DNA of 13,657 nucleotides from UBA1930 sp943368475 (GTDB lineage Bacteria; Bacteroidota; Bacteroidia; Chitinophagales; Chitinophagaceae): assembly GCA_943368475.1 (NCBI GenBank), contig CALRLF020000098.1:1-13657 (forward strand), written 5' to 3'. The notes beneath the pieces were generated by a model. It was given only the letters and a program-made list of their open reading frames with translations. It had not been told where the DNA came from and searched no databases. Shown here piece by piece: positions 1 to 9,700 of the stretch. Each line of letters starts with the position of its first letter. Position 1 is the first letter of the stretch. The position numbers and the translations under genes were made by a program.

Positions 1-12
1 AAGCAAATTGTA

Positions 13-1425
13 TTAATTCCAACCTCCACCTAGTGCACGGTATATATTGACTTTTGCTTGTAATTGCTTTAATTTAGTTTCAATTAATTCAATTCTTGAA
101 TCTAGCGCTTCACGCTGCGTAAGCAACACTTCAATATAATCTGCTTTAGAAGAAATAAACAATTTGTTAGAAATTTCTACTGACTGATTGAGAATTTCAA
201 CTTCTTTAGCCTTGGTCTCATAACTATTTTTATAATTGCTAATAAATGATAATTGATTAGCTACTTCTATAAATGCACTTAGAATGGTGCGTTCATATTG
301 ATAGGCCGATATTATCTGTTTTTCATTGGCGTTTTGATAAGCAGCTCTGATTCCATTTTTATTAATCAATGGTCCTACCGCATCACCTACTAAATTAAAA
401 AGCAATGATTCTGGTGTGAATACAAAACCAGGATTGAATGCCGTAAATCCTGTACCAGCACTTAACCTAAACGAAGGATAAAAATTTGCTCTTGCCACTT
501 GTACATCCAACTTAGAGGCAGCTAATGCTAGTTCGGCTTGTCTAATATCCGGTCTATTTAATAATAACTGTGATGGGATCCCGCTTTGAACCATTTCAAT
601 TGATATATCATTCAACAAAGAGCTTGTTCTTGGAACATGCTTAGAGAATCTACCAGCAAGAAAATTTATTTTATTTTCTGTTTCCACAATTTGTTGCTGA
701 ATATTATACTGTAGGTTTTGCGTATGCAATAATTGTGCATCAAATCGGTTAACTGCTAGCTGAGAAACCTTGGCCGCCTCTTTCTCAAGCTTTACCATGC
801 GCAATGCATTTTGTTGCAATTCAATATTCTGTTGCACTATTGACATCATATTGTCAAGCGCTAATAATTCATAATAAGAGCTTGAAATCTCTGCAATCAA
901 ATTGGTTACAATAAAATTTCTACCTTCAATAGTTGCAAAGTATTTTAATGTTGCAGATTTTTTTGCATTACGCAGTTTTTTCCAAACATCTAATTCCCAA
1001 GAGGCATAAATTCCAACGTTGAAATCACCAATATGCTTTGGTGCTTTGTCAGGATTGGCTTTCAAATCTTCCTCGGAAAGACCATCCCAGGTGTATTTTC
1101 CTGTTTTGTCAAGTCCTGCAGCACCGGCAATATTTACAAAGGGTAAATATTCTCCTTTTCGCGCTTGAATTTCATTTTTGTCAATTTCAATTTCACGAAG
1201 TGCAATATTTAATTCCTGATTGTTTTTTAAAGCAGAATCAATAATGGCAATTAAATACGGATCCGTAAAGTACTCACGCCATTTGATGGATGCAATATTG
1301 GTTGAATCTTGCGCTGTATTATAATATGCGGGTACTGTTTTGTCTTCTTTTTTGGTAACTAGTGCCGGTATTTTACAGGCAGCAAAACAGACGATAGTCA
1401 AAAAGACTAGTATTTTATTGTTCAT
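13..1425 (-). CDS. RND efflux outer-membrane lipoprotein, TolC/OprM (NodT) family
   Basis: This 470-aa protein is the outer-membrane exit duct of a tripartite drug efflux pump, expected to be a lipid-anchored trimer whose helical barrel reaches into the periplasm to meet the membrane-fusion protein. The N-terminus is a short lipoprotein signal ending in Phe-Ala-Ala-Cys (Cys17). Two OEP-type halves follow: long alanine-, glutamine- and leucine-rich helices at about 55-260 and 290-460, with the family signature NRPDIRQAE at 290-298 and YPSF at 316-319. Length is normal for the family. The ATG at 1425 overlaps the end of the upstream pump gene by 11 bases, so the two are very likely translationally coupled. 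It is the last gene of the operon visible here; the stop lies 13 bases from the window edge, so any terminator is outside. The family call is secure; the exported substrates cannot be read from sequence. Confidence 0.93.
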   Translation of the reverse strand: MNNKILVFLTIVCFAACKIPALVTKKEDKTVPAYYNTAQDSTNIASIKWREYFTDPYLIAIIDSALKNNQELNIALREIEIDKNEIQARKGEYLPFVNIAGAAGLDKTGKYTWDGLSEEDLKANPDKAPKHIGDFNVGIYASWELDVWKKLRNAKKSATLKYFATIEGRNFIVTNLIAEISSSYYELLALDNMMSIVQQNIELQQNALRMVKLEKEAAKVSQLAVNRFDAQLLHTQNLQYNIQQQIVETENKINFLAGRFSKHVPRTSSLLNDISIEMVQSGIPSQLLLNRPDIRQAELALAASKLDVQVARANFYPSFRLSAGTGFTAFNPGFVFTPESLLFNLVGDAVGPLINKNGIRAAYQNANEKQIISAYQYERTILSAFIEVANQLSFISNYKNSYETKAKEVEILNQSVEISNKLFISSKADYIEVLLTQREALDSRIELIETKLKQLQAKVNIYRALGGGWN

Positions 1426-4400
1426 TGTTAGTCCTCCTTATTCTTTTGATGATGCTTTTAATCTGTTTAGTGAGGGCGGTGTCTTCTTTGCTTTCTACAT
1501 AGTTTTCTGTCAATGGGTTCAAATCTTCTCCTTTGATGAGCGATCTGCCTTCCTGAAGTTTGGCGAAAATGTAATAAAGACCTGGAACAACAATGACACC
1601 AAAAATAGTTCCGAACAACATTCCTCCAAGTGCAGATGCACCAATAGTATGATTTCCAACTGCGCCAGGGCCTTTTGCCAAAACAAGTGGAATTAAACCC
1701 GCAATGAATGCAAAGGATGTCATGAGGATTGGGCGAAAACGCGCTTTAGCACCTGCAATAGCTGATTCTAAAGCTGTTGCTCCTTGATTGTGTTTTTGTA
1801 CCGCAAACTCTACAATCAAAACTGCGTTCTTACCCAGCAAACCTACAAGCATAATCAGTCCCACCTGCGCATACACATCATTTGACAGATTCATTGCCTT
1901 TAATAAGAAGAATGAACCAAAAACTCCAGGGAAGATTGAAAGCAATACAGCCATTGGCAAAATAAAACTTTCGTATTGCGCTGATAAGATCAGGTAAACA
2001 AAGAAGATAACTACTAAGAAAATATAAAGCGCTTCATTTCCTCTTCTTGATTCATCAAAGGAGATACCTTCCCATGCTATATCATATCCTCTTGGCAGAG
2101 ATGTCTTTGCTACTTCTTTAATAGCATTGATAGCATCTCCAGAAGAATAGCCTTTTGCAGGAACACCATTGATTAACGAGGAGATATAAAGATTATATCT
2201 GGAAATCTCATTTGGTCCTTGTGTTTTTTTAATACTCATGAAAGCAGAATAAGGAACCATTTCGCCTTTTTCATTTTTAATAAACATATTTAAAATATCA
2301 GATGGCTGCTTTCTGAATTCTGGTGAAGCTTGTGTATAGACTTTATAATAATTGTTAAACCTTATAAACCCTTGCTCATATGTACTACCAACCATAATGT
2401 TTAGGTTCTCCATGGCTTCACCAATAGATACACCTTTTTGCATGGCTAAATTGTTATCAATTAAAATCTCGTACTGCGGATATTTTGCAGAATAAAATGC
2501 AAACAATCCACTGAGTTCTTTTCGCTTTTTAAGTGCTTCAACAAATTCTGTATTTACCTTATCAAACTCTTGGTAATTCACATCACTTCCTTTGTCTAAC
2601 AAACGCAAGGAGAAACCATCTGATGTTCCATATCCTGGAACAGCTGGCGGTTCAAAATATTCAATATTGGCTGGAAGGTCTTTTGATTTTTCCTCTAGTT
2701 CAACTATCACTTCTTTTACTGAGTGTTTTCTTTCTGACCAATCCTTCAAGTTAATTAAACAGGTACCCGCATTAGATCCACGACCTTCCGTTAGAATTTC
2801 ATAACCAGTAAGTGAAGTCACAGAAGAAACGCCTTCTACTTGTTTTGCAATCATTTGCAGTTTTCTAGCTATTTCATTGGTACGCTCCAAAGTAGTTCCT
2901 GGAGGTGTTTGAATGATGGCGTATACTTGTCCCTGATCTTCATTAGGAATAAATCCAGCTGGAAGCACTTTATTGATTCCTATGATCCCAAAGCCAAAGA
3001 CAATCAAAATACCAAAAGTCAATATTTGTCTGTTGACAATTAAGCCTAGGAATTTTTCGTATTTGTCAGTAGCACGATCAAATTTTTTGTTGAACCAGTT
3101 TAAGAAAAGATTTACGGGTGATTTTCTCTTAAGTTGCCCATGTGTATTTTTTAGTAAAATAGCACATAACACTGGCGTGAGTGTTAAAGCCACAAATCCT
3201 GAAATCACAATGGAACTTGCCATGGTAAGTGAAAACTGACGATACAATACACCTACAGGGCCAGTCATAAAGCTTACAGGAATAAATACAGAAGCCATTA
3301 CTAAGGTAATTGCAATGATAGCACCGCTAATTTCCTTGACTACTTTTTGTACGGCTGCATATGCCGATATATTTTCTTCTTCCATTTTTACGTGCACTGC
3401 CTCAACCACCACAATGGCATCATCAACTACTATACCAATAGCTAGTACCAGTGCAAATAACGTAATGAGGTTGATACTGATGCCAAAAGCATTCATGAAT
3501 ATAAATGCACCAATCAAAGAAACAGGAACCGAAAGAATAGGGATAATGGTTGAGCGCCAGTCACCCAAAAAGATAAATACCACTAATGCAACCAGTAAAA
3601 ATGCTTCAACTAAAGTGTGTAATACTTTTTCAATGGAGGCATCTACAAATTTTGAGACGTCGTAATTGATTTCATAATCAATACCTGGAGGAAAGTCTCT
3701 TTTAATTTCCTGTAGTTTTTCTTTTACATCGTCAATGACAATTCTTGCATTACTACCTGGATTTTGCTTTAATACCAATGAAGCGGAAGGATGTCCGTCT
3801 TTATTGGAATAAATATCTACAAACTCGGATCCAACTTCTACTTTAGCTATATCTTTTAGTTTTAAGATCTCGCCATCTGCGTTGGCTCTAACAATGATAT
3901 CTTCGTATTGCTCTGGTTTGTTGAACCAGCCTTTATAGGTGAATACATATTCTTGAGATTGTGCATTTTTACCAGAGCTCAAACCCACTCTACCCGGTCT
4001 AGCCAAGACACTTTGTTCGTCTATAGATTTTAATACATCTTTTGCAGAAATATTATATGCCCTCATGCGTTCAGGATTTAGCCAAACACGAATGGCAAAA
4101 GAGCGGCTACCAATTGCTTGGGCAAAACCCATTCCTTTAATACGTTGTAGTTCTGGTAGGATAAATGTATTGGCATAGTTGAATAGAAATTTCTCATCTA
4201 CACTATCGTCCTTACTATAAAGGTTTAGGTACATCAACATACTTGGTTGCATGGGAGAAATAACCACACCCTCGCGTTGAACAAGTGGAGGAAGATTGGT
4301 CATCACCTGATCTACTCTTGATTTCACCCTTACTGCTGCTAGCGTTGGGTCTGTACCTGGTTCAAAGATAACTTCAATACTTGCCTCACTGGCACTGGTG

Positions 4401-4645
4401 GCGTCTGAGAGCATGTATTGCATACCCTGCACACCATTAATAGCCCGCTCCAAAATTGTAAGGGTTGATTTTACCAATACATCTGCATTTGATCCAGGAA
4501 ACTCAATGGCAATATTTACCCTTGGTGGTGCAATTTCCGGAAACTGTGCTATGGGAGATTTGGTGATTGCGATGATACCAGTAAAGACTATTGCTAAAGA
4601 CAAAGCAATGGCTAGTACTGGCCTTTTTATAAAATTATTAAACAT
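1415..4645 (-). CDS. RND multidrug efflux inner-membrane transporter, HAE1/AcrB family
   Basis: This 1076-aa proton-driven pump takes hydrophobic or amphiphilic compounds from the inner membrane and periplasm and passes them to the outer-membrane duct. It opens with the family's FIKRPVLAIALSLAI-type first membrane helix, followed by a periplasmic porter loop (about 35-340), a block of membrane helices (about 340-560), a second porter loop (about 565-870) and a last helix block. The proton-relay residues are present: adjacent aspartates 408 and 409 in GIVVDDAIVVVE, and Lys939 in LLGKNAVLIVEFA. The AQYESFILP segment after the second loop is also typical. Drug-type (HAE1) rather than metal-type (HME) is suggested by overall similarity and the absence of a methionine-pair metal pathway; this is a judgement by eye. 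The ATG at 4645 starts 21 bases after the fusion-protein gene, and its end overlaps the outer-membrane gene. No truncation or frameshift is seen. Confidence 0.96.
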   Translation of the reverse strand: MFNNFIKRPVLAIALSLAIVFTGIIAITKSPIAQFPEIAPPRVNIAIEFPGSNADVLVKSTLTILERAINGVQGMQYMLSDATSASEASIEVIFEPGTDPTLAAVRVKSRVDQVMTNLPPLVQREGVVISPMQPSMLMYLNLYSKDDSVDEKFLFNYANTFILPELQRIKGMGFAQAIGSRSFAIRVWLNPERMRAYNISAKDVLKSIDEQSVLARPGRVGLSSGKNAQSQEYVFTYKGWFNKPEQYEDIIVRANADGEILKLKDIAKVEVGSEFVDIYSNKDGHPSASLVLKQNPGSNARIVIDDVKEKLQEIKRDFPPGIDYEINYDVSKFVDASIEKVLHTLVEAFLLVALVVFIFLGDWRSTIIPILSVPVSLIGAFIFMNAFGISINLITLFALVLAIGIVVDDAIVVVEAVHVKMEEENISAYAAVQKVVKEISGAIIAITLVMASVFIPVSFMTGPVGVLYRQFSLTMASSIVISGFVALTLTPVLCAILLKNTHGQLKRKSPVNLFLNWFNKKFDRATDKYEKFLGLIVNRQILTFGILIVFGFGIIGINKVLPAGFIPNEDQGQVYAIIQTPPGTTLERTNEIARKLQMIAKQVEGVSSVTSLTGYEILTEGRGSNAGTCLINLKDWSERKHSVKEVIVELEEKSKDLPANIEYFEPPAVPGYGTSDGFSLRLLDKGSDVNYQEFDKVNTEFVEALKKRKELSGLFAFYSAKYPQYEILIDNNLAMQKGVSIGEAMENLNIMVGSTYEQGFIRFNNYYKVYTQASPEFRKQPSDILNMFIKNEKGEMVPYSAFMSIKKTQGPNEISRYNLYISSLINGVPAKGYSSGDAINAIKEVAKTSLPRGYDIAWEGISFDESRRGNEALYIFLVVIFFVYLILSAQYESFILPMAVLLSIFPGVFGSFFLLKAMNLSNDVYAQVGLIMLVGLLGKNAVLIVEFAVQKHNQGATALESAIAGAKARFRPILMTSFAFIAGLIPLVLAKGPGAVGNHTIGASALGGMLFGTIFGVIVVPGLYYIFAKLQEGRSLIKGEDLNPLTENYVESKEDTALTKQIKSIIKRIRRTNNEQ

Positions 4646-4666
4646 GCTTGCGTGATTTTCTTGCCT

Positions 4667-5752
4667 TTATTCGGCGTGAATGTTTTTGATTCCTGCCAAT
4701 TCTTTTTCAAGAGAAACAAAATTGTACTTGATCTTTTCGTTGTTCTTTACTTTACCCAAACCTTCCAAAAGAATTTTATCAGTTGGCTTTAATCCAGATG
4801 CAACAATGTATAGATGAGAAATTTCTTGTGCTATTGTGATTTGGCTAGATGTAATCACTCCTTTTTCATCTACTATATACACGTATTTTTTATCAAGCAC
4901 ATCAAAGGTTGATTTTTGTGGAATGATGATGGCATTTTTTAAGCGCACAGGCATCATAATATTACCTGTTTCACCATGACGCAGAACGCCTTTTGGATTT
5001 GGGAAAGCCGCCCTAAACGCAATATTTCCTGTTTCGTTATTAAAATCTGCTTCAATGGTTTCAACATAACCGCTTGATTCAAACAGTTTATTATTAGCCA
5101 TTTGCAATAACACTTTTTGCTTTTCTTTTGATTTTACTTTTTGGATATAATCTAGGTATTCTGATTCTCCCACATTAAAGTATACCCACATTTTACTATT
5201 ATCAGAAAGGCTAGTAAGCAACTCACCTTCGTCTATTAAACTTCCAAGACGTGTGTGAAATTTGTCCATAATACCATCGAATGGCGCACGAATTTCAGTG
5301 AAACTTAGATGTGCTTGAGACAGTTGCAATTCTGCTTTAGCCTTATCAAGCTTGGCTTTTGCCAAGGCTAGTTCACTTGTAGAAACTACGTTATTGTCCG
5401 CCAAACCTTTTGTGTTTTTATATTCAATTTCTGCAAAGTTGAATTCCGCTCTTGATTTGGCTACTTCCGCTTCATAAATAGCGGGCATCAATTTGAACAT
5501 TAACTCTCCCTTTTTTACAAACTGACCTTCGTCTACCAATATCTTTTGTAGATACCCTTTCTCCTGTGATCTAAGTTCAATATGGTTGGCAGAATGAATC
5601 TGCGCTACATATTCCTTATAGATAATTGTATCCGTTTGAATAGGGCTTGTTACTGAAAATGTTGCGTCTTTTACAGATTCTGCTTCATGTTCTGAACAAG
5701 ATGCAAAAAGCATGATAGTTGCCATATAGGCAATGATTAAGAGTCCTCTCAT
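4667..5752 (-). CDS. RND efflux periplasmic membrane-fusion lipoprotein, AcrA/MexA family
   Basis: This is the adaptor that joins the inner-membrane pump to the outer-membrane duct. I start it at the ATG at 5752 (361 aa), because this gives a compact lipoprotein signal ending in Leu-Phe-Ala-Ser-Cys (Cys19); an upstream in-frame ATG at 5803 would add 17 residues that spoil the signal. The order is as expected: a first biotinyl-lipoyl half with EGQFVKKGELMFKL (about residues 74-87), an alpha-helical hairpin rich in Ala, Lys and Glu (about 90-145), the second lipoyl half with IRAPFDGIMD, then beta-barrel and membrane-proximal domains with RHGETGNIMMPV and a PQKSTFDV segment. Length is normal. 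It is first of the three pump genes, about 100 bases downstream of a small secreted-protein gene on the same strand. No regulator gene is visible nearby, so control of the operon is unknown. Confidence 0.93.
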   Translation of the reverse strand: MRGLLIIAYMATIMLFASCSEHEAESVKDATFSVTSPIQTDTIIYKEYVAQIHSANHIELRSQEKGYLQKILVDEGQFVKKGELMFKLMPAIYEAEVAKSRAEFNFAEIEYKNTKGLADNNVVSTSELALAKAKLDKAKAELQLSQAHLSFTEIRAPFDGIMDKFHTRLGSLIDEGELLTSLSDNSKMWVYFNVGESEYLDYIQKVKSKEKQKVLLQMANNKLFESSGYVETIEADFNNETGNIAFRAAFPNPKGVLRHGETGNIMMPVRLKNAIIIPQKSTFDVLDKKYVYIVDEKGVITSSQITIAQEISHLYIVASGLKPTDKILLEGLGKVKNNEKIKYNFVSLEKELAGIKNIHAE

Positions 5753-5820
5753 TAAATTTATTTTGACTGATTGATGAATACAAGAATAGAAAGCTACATG
5801 CATGCAAATGCCTGTAAACT

Positions 5821-5830
5821 ATTGCGCAAT
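5821..5830. repeat. 10-bp perfect palindrome between the small secreted-protein gene and the efflux genes
   Basis: ATTGCGCAAT is a perfect 10-bp palindrome in the roughly 100-base gap between the small secreted-protein gene and the membrane-fusion gene, 69-78 bases upstream of the latter's chosen ATG. It could be a protein-binding site for control of the efflux operon, but a palindrome of this size can occur by chance. Confidence 0.2.
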
Positions 5831-5855
5831 AAAGAAGTGTAAGATTAAAATAAGG

Positions 5856-6260
5856 TTATGCTAAGTGGCTCTTCCAAGAATGGTAGAGTATAAAGAAAGG
5901 TAAATCAACTTTGTGTTGATTATTGGATGCTAATCTTAAATAAAGGGTATTAACAGCATCTGAATAATGAAAAGCTTTAAAAGATTGATAGCTGTCAATG
6001 AACCCATTTACATGTTTTTGTTCATTGTGCACATCGTCTTCATCTTCCGACTCGGCTTCTACAAAAAGATTTAGTTGGGGTTCCTGATCATAAGGAGTAC
6101 CTTTTTCAAAATAGCTGTTCTGAGCAATACCTGAACTCAGGTAGTTAAATCCAACAGGCGTATGTTGGGTAGTAAATGCTAGATGTGGAACAAGAAAGGC
6201 AATGAAAATCAGAACAATAAAACGGAAATGAATCAATTTTTTTTGTTGTATAGTTTTCAT
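5856..6260 (-). CDS. small secreted or membrane-anchored hypothetical protein preceding the efflux operon
   Basis: I do not recognise a named family. I choose the ATG at 6260 (134 aa) because it gives a typical signal sequence: a lysine-rich start, then a hydrophobic stretch FIVLIFIAFLVPHLAF at about residues 14-29. In-frame starts further upstream (ATG at 6296, TTG at 6317) would bury that signal. The mature part is hydrophilic, with an acidic run EAESEDEDD at 68-76 and a C-terminus reading LPFFILYHSWKSHLA, whose aromatic and basic residues look like a conserved motif rather than random sequence. No enzyme motif, cysteine pair or clear metal site is visible. It lies about 100 bases upstream of the membrane-fusion gene on the same strand, so co-transcription with the efflux genes is plausible, and an accessory or envelope-stress role is possible but unproven. 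Confidence 0.6.
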   Translation of the reverse strand: MKTIQQKKLIHFRFIVLIFIAFLVPHLAFTTQHTPVGFNYLSSGIAQNSYFEKGTPYDQEPQLNLFVEAESEDEDDVHNEQKHVNGFIDSYQSFKAFHYSDAVNTLYLRLASNNQHKVDLPFFILYHSWKSHLA

Positions 6261-6373
6261 ATGATGTTTAATTACCTCTATATGTTTTTTTTGCATTACG
6301 CTTCGAAAATAAGCCAAAACAGTTATTAACCATCAGTTTTAATGAATCCTTAACCACTAACTGGCATGAATGT

Positions 6374-6411
6374 AAAAAAAAAGGGTTCATGCTGTAAAAG
6401 CATAAACCCTT
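6374..6411 (-). terminator. rho-independent terminator (original tRNA terminator, now separated from its gene)
   Basis: On the minus strand, a 7-bp outer stem (6405-6411 with 6381-6387) and a 5-bp inner stem (6399-6403 with 6389-6393), separated by one mismatch, enclose a 5-base loop and are followed by an unbroken run of at least 7 T (6380 down to 6374). It lies about 20 bases downstream of the displaced tRNA 3' half. Before the island inserted, it would have sat directly downstream of the intact tRNA gene, where a tRNA terminator is expected. Confidence 0.75.
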
Positions 6412-6430
6412 GAATGTATGGCCTTTCGGC

Positions 6431-6473
6431 AGTGGGCCCAGTAGGGCATGATCCTACGACCCCCTGATTATGA
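6431..6473 (-). repeat. left attachment-site copy: displaced tRNA 3' half
   Basis: This 43-bp sequence is identical to 13510-13552. On the minus strand it reads from the anticodon loop through the variable loop, T arm, acceptor strand and discriminator base. The bases to its right (6474 onward) do not resemble a D arm or a 5' acceptor strand, so this is a fragment and not a second tRNA gene. Perfect identity with the active copy, in a sequence no longer under selection, suggests recent insertion. Confidence 0.88.
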
Positions 6474-6567
6474 TTGGCTTAAAGACAACATAATCAATTG
6501 ATTTACAATGCATGTTTTTAGAAAGAGAATAAAAAAGGCCAGTAGACGAACCTGAACATTGCGAGTT

Positions 6568-6729
6568 TCATTCGACATGAAATGTACGCTGTCTAATCCC
6601 TACTCTCTCGTCCAATTGTTTATTTCCAGCACTCGGTTGAAATGCTAATCTTAAAAACGACTTGTAGTTTCCGCTCGGAGAATTATCTTTAAATTCCCTC
6701 TGAATCTTTCCGTTACTTATCTTCTCAAC
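6568..6729 (-). pseudogene. possible C-terminal remnant of a lost gene (53 codons, no start)
   Basis: Reading the minus strand from just after a TAG at 6730-6732 gives 53 codons ending in TGA, with a balanced, protein-like composition (segments such as GKIQREFKDNSPSGNYKSF and LDERVGIRQRTFHVE). There is no in-frame ATG and I do not recognise a family. It overlaps the likely promoter of the NTPase gene. A stop-free stretch of this length can occur by chance in this base composition, so this is only a weak hint that the island's left end once held another gene. Confidence 0.2.
6662..6691 (+). promoter_or_regulatory. likely Bacteroidota-type promoter of the NTPase gene
   Basis: TTG at 6662-6664, a 19-base spacer, and TATCTTTA at 6684-6691 match the Bacteroidota promoter form (TTG, about 19 bases, TAnnTTTG) with one mismatch, at the last base. 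Transcription would start near 6698, leaving a leader of about 90 bases before the ATG at 6786, or about 45 before the alternative TTG at 6744. Confidence 0.45.
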
Positions 6730-6785
6730 CTAATAAATAAAAATTGAAAAAACGTGTCATTCATATTCTAACCGGATTAATCAAC

Positions 6786-9700
6786 ATGCTGACTAACTGG
6801 CAGCGTCGCCTGATTGAAAATGGTCCTACCAGTAACAATAAACAATATGATGACCTTGCACCTAGCAAGGAGATTGAAAATGCTCAAAATTATTTTGAAG
6901 CATTGGATTATGGCCTTAGGAATGTCGAAATAAAAAATATCGCATTGACTGGATCATACGGTTCGGGAAAAAGCAGCATATTAAAAGCATACCAATTACA
7001 TCGATCCATTCACAAGTATCTGAATATTTCATTAGCAACGTTTGATGATGAGGCCACGCTAGGGGACGAAGAGCGGGAGAAGATTGAAATAAGTATTCTG
7101 CAACAAATGTTTTACCATGTCAAGCATCGTAAAATACCAGATTCCAGATTCAAAAGAATCCGTAAACTCCACACAGGATTTCAGTTACTTTTAACTTTGC
7201 TCGTTTTGGTGTGGATTATCGCTGGTGGAATCACTGCGAGGATAAGTTATTTTGTTAATCTTCCCTTATTGAAGGATCTTGAAAAAAAACCCTTCTACCT
7301 TCCTTCAGTATTTGTGCTCACTGCGGGTATTACTTTTCTGTTTGTGTTTTGGCTGATCCGATCATTCAGGCAAGCACGTTTTAGTAAACTTAACGTAATT
7401 AAAGGGGAGATAGAAATTGATGAAGTAGGAAAAACCTCTGTGCTGAATGCCTACCTTGATGAGATACTTTATTTTTTTGAAGCCAATAAGTTCGATGTTG
7501 TCATCATAGAAGATCTTGACCGGTTTAAGGATCCTGCCATCTTTACAAAGTTGCGGGAGATCAATAACCTCCTCAATAACTCTCAGCAAATCAATCGTAG
7601 AATCGTATTTATTTACGCAATCAAAGACGATATATTCAAAGATCGGAACCGCGCAAAGTTTTTTGAATTTATCATACCTGTAATTCCTGTTATCAACCCC
7701 TCTAATTCTGTTGACATCTTTCTTCGAAAACTGAATGCAGCCAATGTACAGGATTCAATTAACCGAGATTTTTTGAGCGTTGTCACAGCCTATATCGATG
7801 ATATGCGAATGTTGAAAAACATCGTGAATGAATACCAATTGTACCGGCATATCCTAAGTGACAAGCTGAACCAAAGTATGTTGTTCAGTATGATCATCTA
7901 CAAAAATCTCCATCCAAGCGATTTTGCAGATTTGCATACCGGAACAGGAATCATCTACGAAGCATTCAACAGTAAGCCCGGGTATATCGCCGGACGAACT
8001 AAAGCCTGGAAAGAAAGGATCGTACAGATTGATAAGGAAATGAAAGTAGCGGAGGCTCTTTTTCCTAAAAGCGCGCAACAACTGCGGATGCTTTATGTAG
8101 CAGAGCTGTACAGAAATATGCCTATGTATGCGTCTGCCAAGGTCGGTAATGATCAGGTTTCAGCGAAAGAACTGATTGAGGAGGCAAAATTCAATGAACT
8201 AAGAACAATAACTAATATTCGCTATTACGATCGTTACCAATACTATAATCTTGGGTTCGGCTTCGAAGCTATCGAAAAAAAAGTCGATGAATATAATAGC
8301 TATATAGAACGCTTGGCAGAAATAAAAGAAAGTTCAGATGAAAGGATCAATGAGCTCAAAGCCGAACGGGCATCGCTTCAAAAGAAAATTTCTGAAGCAC
8401 AGGCTTTGAGTCTTTCAGATATCCTGACGACAATCGGTGTTGATATCATAACTGATACTTTGCAAAAAGATAAACTCACGATGTATCTTTTACGTAATGG
8501 ATATATCGATGAAATGTATTACTCTTATATTTCCTATTTCTACGAAGAGAGTATCACGATGCAGGATCGCAATTTCCTGTTTAGCATCTGGAACTATGAA
8601 GCATTGCCATTTGACCATGCCCTTCAAAACATCAGCGAATTGGTTAAACGTATCGGGTTGCCCGAGTTTTCGCAAAAAGAAGTTTTGAATTATTCATTGC
8701 TTGACTATTTCTTAAAAAATAGGTTCAAGGATGTAGACAAAAGAAGGGCTTTCATTGCGACGGTTCTTGCAATCAAAGGTGTGAATATGTTCCTAGACGG
8801 TTATTTTCAGAGAGGTGAATGCCTAGAGCCTTTTGTAAAACTCATTACTGAGTTATGGCCGGACTGGTGGTTTTCGTTGGAGAAACAATCCCGTCTGGAC
8901 GACAGTCAACTGCGCGAGTACCTGACTAAATTCATAGCTTATGCTGATACAGAAAAGATAGTGAAACAAAATAAAGAAAACTGTTTGGCAGAATACATTG
9001 CCGGGATTCCCGATTTTGCAAGAAACTTTGCAACCCCTGAACTGCTGACAAAGGCGAAGGCACTGATCAAGGAACTGAAAATACAGTTTGACCCACTGCT
9101 GTTGCTGGAGACGAACAATGAGCTGGTTGATTTTATATTAAGTGAAGGTTATTATGCCATCACTTCCACCGTCATCACGGAGATACTCATTCACAAGAAG
9201 CCAAAAGATATAAATCACGGTGAGTGGAGAACGTTTGTATTCACACAGAACCTTTCAGCGATTCATGCATGCGGTTTTCAACCTTTAATTGATCGAATCG
9301 AAGAGAACATCGAAACATACGTGCAGAATGTGTTTGTGGAGTTGAAAGAGAATACTAAAGAAACGGAGGAGAACATCCTTCAGTTATTGACCAACGATGC
9401 ACTATCGCTGTATGATAAAGAATCGGTGTTGCATCATGAAAAGCATGTTTTCGATGACATCAGCACTTTGCCGCAAGACCTATTTACCACAGCTGTGCAA
9501 TGGAGCCGTGTCGAAGCGTCATGGACAAATGTGCTCAACTATTATCGTCATACTGAGGCGGTCGATAAAGCTTTGATCAATTTTTTGAATACGGATCTTA
9601 ATTATACTAAACTTGCGAAAGTAAAGTTCAAAGCCGTAACAGATGAGGACAAGGAGTCAGTAGCGGAACTTACCAAAGCGCTGCTGGAGAATAATTCGGT

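Larger units (their letters stand above)
6474..6785. other. intergenic left end of the island, upstream of the NTPase gene
   Basis: About 310 bases between the displaced tRNA half and the NTPase start codon. It contains a 12-bp palindrome AATCAATTGATT at 6492-6503, a short inverted repeat TTTCAT/ATGAAA at 6566-6582, a likely promoter at 6662-6691 and a possible gene remnant on the minus strand. I found no convincing complete gene or RNA gene in it. The palindromes near the island end could be recombinase or regulator sites, but nothing shows this directly. Confidence 0.5.

Noticed and set aside
1038..4655. Plus-strand open frames of 60-120 codons opposite the efflux genes
   Set aside because: They are antisense to strongly supported RND genes, lack recognisable features and are explained by the coding frame on the other strand.
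5753..5803. Longer form of the membrane-fusion protein
   Set aside because: It would put 17 extra residues before the lipoprotein signal, which is complete from the ATG at 5752.
6261..6317. Longer forms of the small secreted protein starting at 6296 or 6317
   Set aside because: They place a charged stretch ahead of an otherwise textbook signal sequence; the ATG at 6260 fits better.
6431..6473. A second tRNA gene at the left repeat
   Set aside because: Only the 3' half is present; the adjoining bases form no D arm, 5' anticodon strand or acceptor strand.
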